Source: Scalindua sp964437425 (lineage in GTDB: Bacteria > Planctomycetota > Brocadiia > Brocadiales > Scalinduaceae). From it: DNA of 10,799 nucleotides. Where the stretch lies: assembly GCA_964437425.1 (NCBI GenBank), contig CAYTGO010000085.1:1-10799 (forward strand), given 5' to 3'. The notes under the pieces were generated by a model. It worked only from the letters and a program-made list of their open reading frames with translations, was not told the DNA's origin and made no database searches. Position numbers and translations under genes: made by a program. Below, piece after piece: positions 1 through 6,968 of this stretch (positions are counted from its first letter, which is position 1; each line of letters starts with the position of its first letter).

Positions 1-482
1 GCTATCATGTTCTCCTTTGATAGTACACTCAATATATCGATAAGCGGTTTCTTTGTATCAGGCATAACCAGATCAGGGTTTAGTTCGGAGAGAGGAAAGG
101 CGATAAATGAACGCTTGCTGATATCAGGATCAGGTATTGTAAGATTGTCTTCCTGTATTACCATATCGCCATAAAGTAATATATCCAGATCTATAGTTCT
201 TGGCGCGTATTTATCAGACTCCCTGTTACGATGCAGCTCCTTTTCTATCCTTCTCAGCACATCAAACTTCAGTTTCCCCGGTGTCATGGAAGTACTTATC
301 TGCCATACACCGTTCAAATAGTCGTCCTGATTCTCTCTCAAAAGCGGAGCGGTTTTGTAAAAAGATGAGATCCCCGTTATATTCACGTGCTTACTTAAAT
401 GTGTCAGGGCATCTGTAATATTACTTTCCGGCTCTATATTACTACCAACACCTATGTACGCTCCCACTACGTTATTGTCCAT
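1..482 (-). CDS. folK: 2-amino-4-hydroxy-6-hydroxymethyldihydropteridine pyrophosphokinase (HPPK), C-terminal end cut by window edge
   Basis: HPPK transfers pyrophosphate from ATP to 6-hydroxymethyl-7,8-dihydropterin, the step after FolB in folate synthesis, in the cytoplasm. The reading frame starts at ATG 482-480 and is open to base 1, giving 160 codons. That is close to the full family length (E. coli FolK is about 159 residues), so few residues can be missing. The N-terminus has the family start GAYIGVGSNI (residues 7-16). The signature PRTIDLDILLYG (94-105) holds the two Asp residues, D98 and D100, that bind magnesium in this family. The C-terminal stretch IPDPDISKRSFIAFPLSEL (116-134) is the usual HPPK tail with the conserved Arg. 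The start lies inside the end of folB (11-bp overlap), so translation is probably coupled. Only a weak purine tract (AGAGAAAG) precedes the start. Identification is by motif and operon partner. Confidence 0.96.
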   Translation of the reverse strand, partial: MDNNVVGAYIGVGSNIEPESNITDALTHLSKHVNITGISSFYKTAPLLRENQDDYLNGVWQISTSMTPGKLKFDVLRRIEKELHRNRESDKYAPRTIDLDILLYGDMVIQEDNLTIPDPDISKRSFIAFPLSELNPDLVMPDTKKPLIDILSVLSKENMI

Positions 483-858
483 AGCTTTCTCTGGTACGTA
501 CAATTTCAACCGCTACAGAACGAGTATATCTTAACGCACCGGGTTTATCAACAGTGACATTAACTTTTTGTACTTTAGAATCGTCAAGGCAGATCTTCGC
601 GATCTCGTCAGCAAGTTTTTCAATCAACAAAAATTCCGAACTCTCTACCAGGGAAAGAATAGCTTTTTTAACCTTTTTATAATCAACCGAATCTTCCAGG
701 GCATCTGTCTGCCCCGCTTTCCTGGTATCGGTGAACAGGACAACATTGATAACAACGTCCTGCTTCTCTGTCCGCTCATCCGGATTAACACCGATTATAC
801 AGCGTATCGACAGATCCCGAATGTAAATCTTATCTTCGTTTGCAGAAATTTCACTCAT
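472..858 (-). CDS. folB: Dihydroneopterin aldolase
   Basis: FolB cleaves 7,8-dihydroneopterin to 6-hydroxymethyl-dihydropterin and glycolaldehyde, supplying the substrate of the FolK encoded next. The 128-residue product has the family length (about 120). It shows the family order: IYIRDLSIRCIIGVNPDERT with Glu28, VDYKKVKKAI (58-67), LLIEKLADEI with Glu80 (78-86 region), and the VDKPGALRYTRSVAVEIVR tail whose Lys105 matches the catalytic Lys. I chose ATG 858-856 because AAGGAGAACCAAATG places GGAG six bases before it. An upstream in-frame start at 885 would add nine residues and lacks such a site. The start overlaps the end of the SDR gene by 8 bp, and the stop overlaps folK by 11 bp. The three genes are therefore almost certainly cotranscribed and translationally coupled. 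Confidence 0.95.
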   Translation of the reverse strand: MSEISANEDKIYIRDLSIRCIIGVNPDERTEKQDVVINVVLFTDTRKAGQTDALEDSVDYKKVKKAILSLVESSEFLLIEKLADEIAKICLDDSKVQKVNVTVDKPGALRYTRSVAVEIVRTRESYGQ

Positions 859-1606
859 TTGGTTCTCCTTTGAGATTCTGGCCACCGTCTATAAACAGAA
901 CTTCTCCGGTAATAAATGTATTTGATAAAAGGAAAAGTACAGCGTCTGTTATGTCTGACAGTTTGCCGGCTCGATTGAACAGGTTTCTCTGGATTACTTT
1001 CCGGACATGCGATTCATCTTTTCCGTCCGGAGGTAATATCATACCGGGAGCGATACCGTTAACGCGGATTTGAGGCGCAAATTCCACCGCCATAATTTCA
1101 GTCATGTTATGCAACATATTTTTACTTAGTTGATAGGCAGCATAATTCATATCATATCGTTTCACGCGGCTGTCTAATATATTGATAATAGATCCCTCTA
1201 TATTCTGTTTTGCTACATGTTGTGAAAGCCTGAACGGTGCTATTGAGTTTATCGCCAATGTGTGGTTCAACTCCCTGACTGAAAGTGTTGTGAGTTTTGA
1301 GGGAGTGAATACGGATGCATTATTAATCAGAAAGTCAACTGTACCTATTGAACTCTTTATCTTTTCAAAGAAACTGTCTACATTATCAATATTGGAGAAA
1401 TCTGACTGGAATTTCCAGGTCTCCACACCGGGCACGTTAATGTCTGTTAAGGCTTCATCCACATCTTTGTCAGTGGAAGAACAATAGTGCATTATAACGT
1501 TTACATGGTTTTGTGCCAATACGTGAGCTATAGCTTTGCCAATGCGTTTGGCAGCACCGGTAACAAGAGCTGTTTTTCCCTTTAATGAGTCAGTATTTAT
1601 ACTCAG
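851..1606 (-). CDS. SDR-family NAD(P)H oxidoreductase, pteridine reductase / FolM-like, probable CTG start
   Basis: Likely a short-chain dehydrogenase that reduces a pterin or dihydrofolate with NADPH. From CTG 1606 the product is 251 residues, a normal SDR length. The Rossmann motif TGAAKRIG (16-23) has the TGxxxRxG form typical of pteridine reductases rather than the usual TGxxxGIG. NNAS follows at about 95-98. The catalytic region carries Asp145 in NILDSRV in place of the usual Ser, then Tyr158 and Lys162 (YQLSK). The D-to-Y spacing of 13 equals that of Leishmania PTR1 (D181, Y194, K198). VNGIAPGMILPP and the end FIDGG are also typical. The first common start in frame (TTG 1519) would delete the cofactor motif. 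The only plausible start between the in-frame stop (TAA 1618-1616) and that motif is CTG 1606, which has AAGGA six bases upstream. It overlaps folB by 8 bp. Substrate is inferred from motif and context. Confidence 0.85.
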   Translation of the reverse strand: MSINTDSLKGKTALVTGAAKRIGKAIAHVLAQNHVNVIMHYCSSTDKDVDEALTDINVPGVETWKFQSDFSNIDNVDSFFEKIKSSIGTVDFLINNASVFTPSKLTTLSVRELNHTLAINSIAPFRLSQHVAKQNIEGSIINILDSRVKRYDMNYAAYQLSKNMLHNMTEIMAVEFAPQIRVNGIAPGMILPPDGKDESHVRKVIQRNLFNRAGKLSDITDAVLFLLSNTFITGEVLFIDGGQNLKGEPNE

Positions 1607-1617
1607 TTTATGTCCTT
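1604..1617 (-). promoter_or_regulatory. Shine-Dalgarno plus CTG start of the SDR gene
   Basis: On the minus strand AAGGA (1617-1613) is followed by six bases and then CTG (1606-1604). This is ideal Shine-Dalgarno spacing. An in-frame TAA sits just upstream and no ATG, GTG or TTG occurs before the cofactor motif. The site therefore decides an unusual start, unless the base at 1606 is a sequencing or assembly error for A. Confidence 0.6.
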
Positions 1618-1650
1618 AGCTTATAACTATTGAAATAGTAGTACAAAACA

Positions 1651-2265
1651 TTAACGTCTTATTTTCCGGCCTCTTCGTTTTGGCCGGAATGTGCCATTTA
1701 TAAGAGTATTTTCCTCTTCGTGTGTAAGGAATCTCCAGTTGGAGGAGGGTATATCAAGTTTAACAGAACCTATCTGCAGCCGCTTCAGATCCAGCACCTT
1801 TAAAGGTGTATGAGATTGCGTATCCTGAAGCGCGCCAAAAACACGTCGAATGTGCCGGTTCTTTCCTTCTTTGAGCTCTACCATCAACCGGGTTTTGGGA
1901 CCTGCGTATCCTAAAATCTGTATCCCTTTAAACTTCAATACATCTATTGAGGTTTTAACACCCTGTAAAGTCTGTTGTAGTTGCTCTTCAGTGATTCGTC
2001 CACGAATCCACACTTCATAAAACTTTGAGAATTTACCAGGTTGTGTCAGGAGTTCACTCAATCCACCTTCGCGAGTAAAGAGCAACAGACCTCTCGAATC
2101 TCTGTCCAGTCGTCCTACAGGTATCCACCTGTCCTCGAAAACAAACCGGGGCAGAATGTCATAGACAGTCTTACGGCTTTTTTCATCAGACAGCGTAACA
2201 ATCGTCCCTTTCGGTTTGTGGAACATTATGAATCTGCGGGGTTTTGATGTAGAACGTGATTTCAT
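1651..2265 (-). CDS. rRNA pseudouridine synthase, RsuA/RluB/E/F family, RluE-like (no S4 domain)
   Basis: Isomerises a uridine in rRNA to pseudouridine. The 204-residue product begins almost directly with the catalytic domain (IMFHKPKGTIVT, 13-24). It has the family signature GRLDRDSRGLLLFT (51-64) with catalytic Asp54, LTQPGKFSKFYEV (73-85), and the second signature KEGKNRHIRRVF (132-143). It lacks the N-terminal S4 RNA-binding domain of RsuA, RluB and RluF. In this it resembles E. coli RluE (about 217 residues, which modifies 23S U2457), but the exact target cannot be read from sequence. The C-terminus is very basic (RPKRRGRKIRR), probably an RNA-binding tail. The ATG lies 6 bp after the stop of the upstream gene and has no clear Shine-Dalgarno, suggesting coupling. 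ATG at residue 14 is a possible alternative start. A 44-bp gap separates it from the SDR gene. Confidence 0.92.
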   Translation of the reverse strand: MKSRSTSKPRRFIMFHKPKGTIVTLSDEKSRKTVYDILPRFVFEDRWIPVGRLDRDSRGLLLFTREGGLSELLTQPGKFSKFYEVWIRGRITEEQLQQTLQGVKTSIDVLKFKGIQILGYAGPKTRLMVELKEGKNRHIRRVFGALQDTQSHTPLKVLDLKRLQIGSVKLDIPSSNWRFLTHEEENTLINGTFRPKRRGRKIRR

Positions 2266-2271
2266 GATAGT

Positions 2272-2685
2272 TTAATCAAAATTAAATCTGTTTTCCTGTG
2301 CTCTGTCATACATCTCTTCTATCATGTCAAANNNNNNNNNNNNNNNNNNNNNNNNNNNNNNNNNNNNNNNNNNNNNNNNNNNNNNNNNNNNNNNNNNNNN
2401 NNNNNNNNNNNNNNNNNNNNNNNNNNNNNNNTCCGCATCTGTTGCGGCATGACTGTTAATCTGCTCTTCGAATTCATTGGCAGGATTTTTATAAGGAAGT
2501 ATATAGTTGTTGATATCAGAGAAGGAATTGGCAAAGTAGGTAAAATAAGGCAGCCAGTTCAACCTCTTTGAAGCAGGAATACTCTCATCCTCCATATACT
2601 TAATGAGTCGACTTTGTTTAAAATCTTCCCTCATCTGAAAAACAGGAAAGACAACGTCTTTTACAAGTACTCTATCTTTTTCCAT
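2272..2685 (-). CDS. Probable heme-oxygenase-like (TenA/iron-containing redox enzyme type) helical protein, interrupted by assembly gap
   Basis: Only the two ends are readable: 84 residues from ATG 2685 and 19 before the stop at 2272. The N-terminal part has FKQSRLIKYMEDE, RLNWLPYFTYFANSF, then NPANEFEEQINSHAATDA just before the gap. In pattern this resembles heme-oxygenase-fold proteins in which H..xD..HW residues bind iron or a cofactor, but the decisive residues fall in the Ns. Such proteins usually have 200-260 residues, so several hundred bases could be missing. The 100 Ns are a placeholder. The C-terminal piece is open in only one frame, so it fits the same gene. The start is set by a perfect GGAGGTG eight bases upstream of ATG 2685. 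It begins 18 bp after the molybdenum oxidoreductase stop, so the two are probably cotranscribed. The family call is a pattern judgement. Confidence 0.5.
   Translation of the reverse strand: MEKDRVLVKDVVFPVFQMREDFKQSRLIKYMEDESIPASKRLNWLPYFTYFANSFSDINNYILPYKNPANEFEEQINSHAATDAXXXXXXXXXXXXXXXXXXXXXXXXXXXXXXXXXXFDMIEEMYDRAQENRFNFD
2332..2431. other. Assembly gap of unknown true length (100 N)
   Basis: Exactly 100 Ns. Unlike the other two gaps, the flanks share no overlap, so real sequence is missing here. The other gaps also have 100 Ns although their flanks overlap, so 100 is a placeholder and not a size estimate. Confidence 0.97.
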
Positions 2686-2691
2686 TTTACT

Positions 2692-2698
2692 CACCTCC
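2692..2698 (-). promoter_or_regulatory. Strong Shine-Dalgarno deciding the start of the heme-oxygenase-like gene
   Basis: GGAGGTG on the minus strand lies between the oxidoreductase stop and ATG 2685, with about eight bases between GGAGG and the ATG. The in-frame GTG at 2694 overlaps the Shine-Dalgarno itself, which rules it out as the start. Confidence 0.85.
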
Positions 2699-2703
2699 GT
2701 TCT

Positions 2704-4925
2704 TTAAACAGTACCGTTTACCTTTTCTATCTGTACTAAATTAGTATTATATGTAGATCCCCCACCCATATCTGCCAGTCTGTCCGGTGTTGTCTGGTTG
2801 CTGTTGCATCCTCCGGGGCTAAGGTTATTCCACCATATACCTTTGTTTATTGCAACACCCTCTTTCAGATAATCTCCTACAGACGCCATGAGGGTACACT
2901 CTCCTCGATCGTTAAACACCCTTACCATGTCACCGGTCTTTACCCCGCGCCTCCCGGCATCCAGAGAGTTTAATTCCAAAATCGGTTTCTCTTCCTCACT
3001 CCCCTGTTTGCGTATATTTGCAAAATTTGAATTCAAGAATGATTTTGCTGATGGAGTAAGCAGATAAACCGGATATTTCTCATATAGAGACGGCGAAGTT
3101 AAAGGACCTTCTCCGATAGGTATATGAGCCGGCAGAGGATCATGACCATCGCTTTTCATTTTTTCAGAATAAAACTCAATCTTTCCGGATGGAGTGTAAA
3201 ATTTAAGATCTTTATATGGCATATGAAATTCGCCGGGCATATTCAGGCGGATCGCACCCTCGTCTCGCAAACGCTCCAGCGTTATGCCTTGTAAATAACT
3301 ACTGTCAACTCCTAATGCACTGTTAATTGTATCAATCGCAGTATCATCAAAACAGCTATCCTGAAAACCCATTGATTTTGCCAATGTGTTAAACGTATCA
3401 ATATTTGGTCTGCTTTCACCCAGCGGTTCTATTACCGGTTCATTTAACTGAAGTGACAGATGGAAGTATGAGTAGTGTAAGTCAGTGTGCTCAAACTCAG
3501 TCGTAGCAGGCAACACAATATCCGCATAACGCGCGGTATCGGTGAGTAACTGTTCATGTACCACAGTAAACAGATCTTCTCTCTGCAGGCCNNNNNNNNN
3601 NNNNNNNNNNNNNNNNNNNNNNNNNNNNNNNNNNNNNNNNNNNNNNNNNNNNNNNNNNNNNNNNNNNNNNNNNNNNNNNNNNNNNNNNNNNTATCGGTGA
3701 GTAACTGTTCATGTACCACAGTAAACAGATCTTCTCTCTGCAGGCCGGCTATCACCTTGCGTTGATTAAACAGTACGGCAGCAGGGTTCGAGTTATAAAC
3801 AAACAGGCCATAAACACCCGGATCCTCATGTAAGAGTGTCTGTCCCAACCGATTCATATTAATTGACCTGGGAGAGACGGGGCAGAGATCATTACCTTCA
3901 AGTACGTCCCACCGGATCGGAAACGCTTCACTGGTAGGATAAAACATTCCACCGCCGGGATACTTCCACGCCCCAACCAGACTGGGAAGGCAGGCGATTG
4001 TACGTATCATCATGCCACCGTTTGTGTGATGCTGCATCCCGGATCCCGCATAAATGAACGATGGTTTACTTTCTGCATATATAGCAGCAAACTTTCTTAT
4101 GGTCTCTTTGTCTACTCCGGTAATTCCTTCCACCTTTTCCGGTGAGTACTCCCGGACACGTTCTGACAATGCGGCGAAACCCTCTGTATGGTTTTCTACA
4201 AAATCACTATCGTACAGGGATTCATTAATGATTACGTTCATTACGCCCAATGCAAGTGCAGCGTCACTTCCGGGATCAGGCTGAATATAGAGATCTGCCA
4301 TTTCAACAGATTTGATTTTGTCAGGATTTATGACGACGTGCAGAGCACCATTCTTTTTTGCTTCCTTTATCAGAGGAATCTGATGGATGTTAGTATAATA
4401 CGGGTTTGTACCCCATGAAATTACCAGCTTTGATTGAGGTATGGCTAATGGGTCGGCACCAAATGACGCACCCAGTGTATATTTATAACCAATCCTTCCG
4501 CCCTTGGAGCATATAGTTCTATCCAGACCTGAAGCGCCCATGCGATTAAAAAAACGCTTACCCGCAACGTTACCATTAACCAGTCCCAATGTACCTGAAC
4601 CACTGAATGGCAGGATGGACTCTGCACCGTGCCTGTTAATAATATCTTTAAACCGTGACGTGATTGTATCGGTTGCCTCATCCCAAGATATCCTTTCGAA
4701 CTTGCCGGCCCCCTTCTCACCAACTCTTTTGAGAGGGTATAGAACCCTGTCAGGGCTATAGACCCGTTCCGGATAGTTCATTACCTTATTACAGAGAAAA
4801 CCCCTGGTGACAAAATGGTCCGGATCGCCATTGACCTTAACAAGTTTACCATCTTCCACATGCGAAATAATTCCGCAGGTATCAGGGCAATCATGTGGAC
4901 ATACACTTCTCAGCTTTTTATCCAT
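2704..4925 (-). CDS. Molybdopterin oxidoreductase (DMSO reductase superfamily, FdhF/BisC-like) with N-terminal [4Fe-4S] site; split in this assembly by an artefactual gap
   Basis: A molybdenum or tungsten bis-MGD enzyme, apparently cytoplasmic: no Tat or Sec signal precedes the cluster motif. Removing the 100 Ns and one 55-bp copy leaves 2067 bp, exactly 689 codons (688 residues plus stop), and joins the two halves in frame at VVHEQLLTD/TARYADIVLPATTEFEH. The [4Fe-4S] motif is Cys9, Cys13, Cys17 and Cys45 (CPHDCPDTC then GFLC). RTICSKGGRIGY contains Cys139, which aligns by eye with Sec140 of E. coli FdhH and is the likely metal ligand. VISWGTNPYYTN and YAGSGMQHHTNGG are cofactor-domain motifs. 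The C-terminus (KTGDMVRVFNDRG, then WWNNLSPGGCNSNQTTPDRLAD) is the dinucleotide-binding domain. ATG 4925 has TTGAG upstream at good spacing. The substrate is not readable: formate, thiosulfate or another oxyanion or organic substrate are all possible. No electron-transfer subunit follows, only the heme-oxygenase-like gene. Confidence 0.9.
3537..3746. repeat. Artefactual 55-bp duplication around a 100-N scaffold gap
   Basis: Bases 3537-3591 and 3692-3746 are identical over 55 bp and sit on either side of Ns 3592-3691. Both copies encode the same stretch of the oxidoreductase (around VVHEQLLTD). Collapsing them restores one continuous reading frame. This is an unmerged k-mer overlap between contigs and not a biological repeat. 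Confidence 0.95.
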
Positions 4926-5081
4926 TTTCAACTCAATATTTTAATGTTCTATCTTTACAGAAATGTGAAATATTAATAATAACAATTCATTCTCGACAAG
5001 TAAATAGATCATGTACGTTTTGTCATGTTTATTTAATTATAATTTTGTTGAAAATTAGACATTTTATATGATAATCAATCA
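4926..5081. promoter_or_regulatory. AT-rich divergent intergenic region with interrupted inverted repeat
   Basis: This 156-bp region separates the minus-strand oxidoreductase/folate cluster from the plus-strand cysQ cluster, so it should hold both promoters. An interrupted inverted repeat lies at 5001-5035: TAAATA (5001-5006), CATG (5010-5013), then CATG (5024-5027) and TATTTA (5030-5035). It could be an operator, but AT-rich sequence gives such arms by chance. I saw no convincing promoter for the minus strand. Confidence 0.35.
5045..5072 (+). promoter_or_regulatory. Possible sigma70-like promoter for cysQ
   Basis: TTGTTG (5045-5050), a 16-bp spacer and TATGAT (5067-5072) resemble -35 and -10 elements. 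The predicted transcript would start around 5079, only a few bases before ATG 5082. That matches the absence of any Shine-Dalgarno and suggests a leaderless or nearly leaderless mRNA. The -35 match is weak. Confidence 0.35.
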
Positions 5082-5933
5082 ATGGATACCATTCAATACG
5101 ACAAGCTTATTCTTACTACTATTCTTGCCGCAAAACGTGCGGGAGAGGCAATCCTTGATGTATACGACTCAGATTTTGCGGTTGAGCAGAAAGATGACAA
5201 ATCTCCACTGACTCTGGCAGACAAAAAATCTAATGAAATCATTGAGAATGTCCTGGAGCAAACCGTAACCGTCAATAGCTCCACAGTACCTATTTTAAGT
5301 GAAGAGGGAGAAGAGATCTCCTATGAAGAGAGAAAGAAGTGGAAATACTTCTGGCTAGTTGACCCTCTTGACGGAACAAAGGAGTTTGTTAAGAGAAATG
5401 GGGAGTTCACAGTAAATATTGCACTCATACACAAACATAAGCCTATTCTAGGAATTATCTACATACCAGTGAAGGATGTATTCTATTTTGCGGCCAAAGA
5501 CTTAGGTACATACAAGCTGGAAAACAGTGAAATACTAACCGATGATTTATCAATAGAAGAGCTGATAGACAAATCTCAAAAACTCCCCCTGGATAATAAT
5601 AACAAAACTTATTTTACCGTTATTGGGAGTCGATCACATACCTCAGAGGAATTTTCAGAATTTATGAATCGATTAAATGAAAAGTATGAGAATGTTGAGT
5701 TTATCTCGTCCGGCAGTTCATTGAAGCTATGCCTTGTGGCTGAGGGAAAAGCCGATGTTTATCCGCGTTTTGGTCCCACAATGGAGTGGGATACCGCAGC
5801 AGGCCAGGCAATTGTCGAACAGGCTAAAGGCACGGTAATAGATACACAAACCAACGAACCACTGAGCTATAATAAAAGTAATCTGTTGAATCCTTTTTTT
5901 ATCGTAAGCGGGGAAGGTCTCAGTCTTAATTAA
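5082..5933 (+). CDS. cysQ: 3'(2'),5'-bisphosphate nucleotidase CysQ
   Basis: CysQ removes the 3'-phosphate of PAP (and PAPS), recycling the by-product of sulfotransfer and sulfate reduction. It is a magnesium-dependent, lithium-sensitive member of the inositol monophosphatase fold. The 283-residue product has DDKSPLTLADKKSNEII (38-54), ILSEEGEEI (71-79) with the metal-binding Glu pair, DPLDGTKEF (94-102) with Asp94 and Asp97, GSRSH (182-186), and MEWDTAAGQAIV (234-245) with Asp236. All canonical metal ligands are present. The KEF and RSH motifs favour CysQ over a plain inositol phosphatase. No Shine-Dalgarno precedes the ATG. Its TAA overlaps the ATG of the next gene by one base (TAATG), so it heads a plus-strand operon with the M48 protease and the potassium channel. 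Channel and phosphatase could share a salt or osmotic theme, but that is speculation. Confidence 0.94.
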   Translation: MDTIQYDKLILTTILAAKRAGEAILDVYDSDFAVEQKDDKSPLTLADKKSNEIIENVLEQTVTVNSSTVPILSEEGEEISYEERKKWKYFWLVDPLDGTKEFVKRNGEFTVNIALIHKHKPILGIIYIPVKDVFYFAAKDLGTYKLENSEILTDDLSIEELIDKSQKLPLDNNNKTYFTVIGSRSHTSEEFSEFMNRLNEKYENVEFISSGSSLKLCLVAEGKADVYPRFGPTMEWDTAAGQAIVEQAKGTVIDTQTNEPLSYNKSNLLNPFFIVSGEGLSLN

Positions 5934-6952
5934 TGATGTATAAACAGAAAAACAGAACCATGGCAGCCAGAATTATACTATCTATTATTTTAGCAGCTTT
6001 TTTACTGGTAACCGGCTGTGCGAGTACTAACACCGGCCCACCGATTTCTGAAACCGAATTGAAGAAGCTGGAGGATGAAATCGAGGCTATGGCTACAGAA
6101 ATTTACATCAATGATCTGGTCAGTGTATGGAAGGTAGGCCTTAGGGTCCTGAGCATTATGCCGGAAGGAACATTCAAAAAGCATGCTGTGATAGGCGCAC
6201 TTGTCGTAGATAACACTGAAAATATTGCCAGTTATTATAAACTGCCGACAGAGGATGGATGTGTTGTTGTTGGTGTAATAGAAGATTATATAGCTGACCT
6301 TGCAGGCATTAAAGAAGGTGATATTATAAAAAGAATAGATGGTAAAGAGATCAAGGATAGTGGACATGTTACTTTTAAGCCAAACAAAACCTCGACAGTG
6401 GTAGTAGAAAGAGATGATACGAAACTCTCCTTTGACGTAGAGCCTGAAGAGAAGCCATATGTTCGTATCCGTCTTAAGGAAACAGGAAAGATCAACGCGT
6501 ACGCAAAATTTACCGGTATAGAATTTACTACAGGGATGGTCCACTTTGTAGAGGACGAGGATGAGCTTGCAGTCATAATGGGACATGAGCTGGCACATCT
6601 TACCGCAAAGCACCTGCCCAAGAATATCACTATGGCTACATTATGTGGAACGCTGGGTGGCCTTACGGGGCCTTTCGCCCCTCTCACAACCCAGGCATTG
6701 TACGCACCATACAGCAGGAAAAATGAACGGGAAGCGGATTACCTGGGCCTTATCTACTCACATAATGCAGGCTATGATATAGAAAAGGGAGCAGCTCTCT
6801 GGAAACGTTTCGCTCTGGAGATTCCCAGAAGCCGGTCAAAAAGCTTTCTTCGTTCCCATCCGGCAAGCCCTGAAAGGATCTTGCGGGTCAAAATGGTTGG
6901 AGAGATGATAAAATCCGGCAAAAATCCACTGGTGGATCTAATGCTCAACTAA
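5933..6952 (+). CDS. M48-family metalloprotease lipoprotein with internal PDZ domain
   Basis: A membrane-anchored zinc protease probably acting in the cell envelope. The 339-residue product starts with a basic N-terminus, a hydrophobic segment (13-26) and a lipobox LVTGC with Cys29, so it should be a lipoprotein. Residues about 105-170 form a PDZ domain (VVVGVIEDYIADLAGIKEGD, then IIKRIDGKEI). The protease domain follows: HELAH (His218, Glu219, His222), ExxxD in NEREADYLG (Glu265 as third zinc ligand, Asp269), and the SHPASPERI motif (308-316) usual near the M48 C-terminus. PDZ before the peptidase domain suggests substrate-tail recognition, possibly in envelope quality control. Start ATG 5933 overlaps the cysQ stop. 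M2 or M10 are alternative starts that leave the signal intact. No tetratricopeptide repeats are present, unlike BepA. The next gene follows after 16 bp. Confidence 0.93.
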   Translation: MMYKQKNRTMAARIILSIILAAFLLVTGCASTNTGPPISETELKKLEDEIEAMATEIYINDLVSVWKVGLRVLSIMPEGTFKKHAVIGALVVDNTENIASYYKLPTEDGCVVVGVIEDYIADLAGIKEGDIIKRIDGKEIKDSGHVTFKPNKTSTVVVERDDTKLSFDVEPEEKPYVRIRLKETGKINAYAKFTGIEFTTGMVHFVEDEDELAVIMGHELAHLTAKHLPKNITMATLCGTLGGLTGPFAPLTTQALYAPYSRKNEREADYLGLIYSHNAGYDIEKGAALWKRFALEIPRSRSKSFLRSHPASPERILRVKMVGEMIKSGKNPLVDLMLN

Positions 6953-6968
6953 TCGGCAAAACGATATT

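Noticed and set aside
568..873. A plus-strand frame antisense to folB
   Set aside because: folB has a full set of motifs, a Shine-Dalgarno and operon coupling; the antisense frame has nothing recognisable.
1517..1519. TTG 1519 as the start of the SDR
   Set aside because: It would remove the TGAAKRIG cofactor motif, which is continuous in frame upstream.
3444..3591. The tail of the oxidoreductase frame read straight through the Ns (ending in HTSICHFS)
   Set aside because: It is an out-of-frame reading produced by the 100-N placeholder and duplicated 55-mer. The correct continuation is TARYADIVLPATTEFEH.
3537..3746. The 55-bp direct repeats as target-site duplications or a tandem repeat
   Set aside because: They abut Ns exactly, the second seam has the same length, and collapse restores frames. 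This is an assembler k-mer overlap.
4445..4723. A 92-residue minus-strand frame and a plus-strand frame at 4504-4761 inside the oxidoreductase
   Set aside because: Shadow frames of a gene with clear cofactor motifs; no ribosome site or recognisable domain.
6002..6613. A 203-residue minus-strand frame antisense to the M48 protease
   Set aside because: Cysteine- and tyrosine-rich shadow sequence without domains, opposite a gene with lipobox, PDZ, HELAH and ExxxD.
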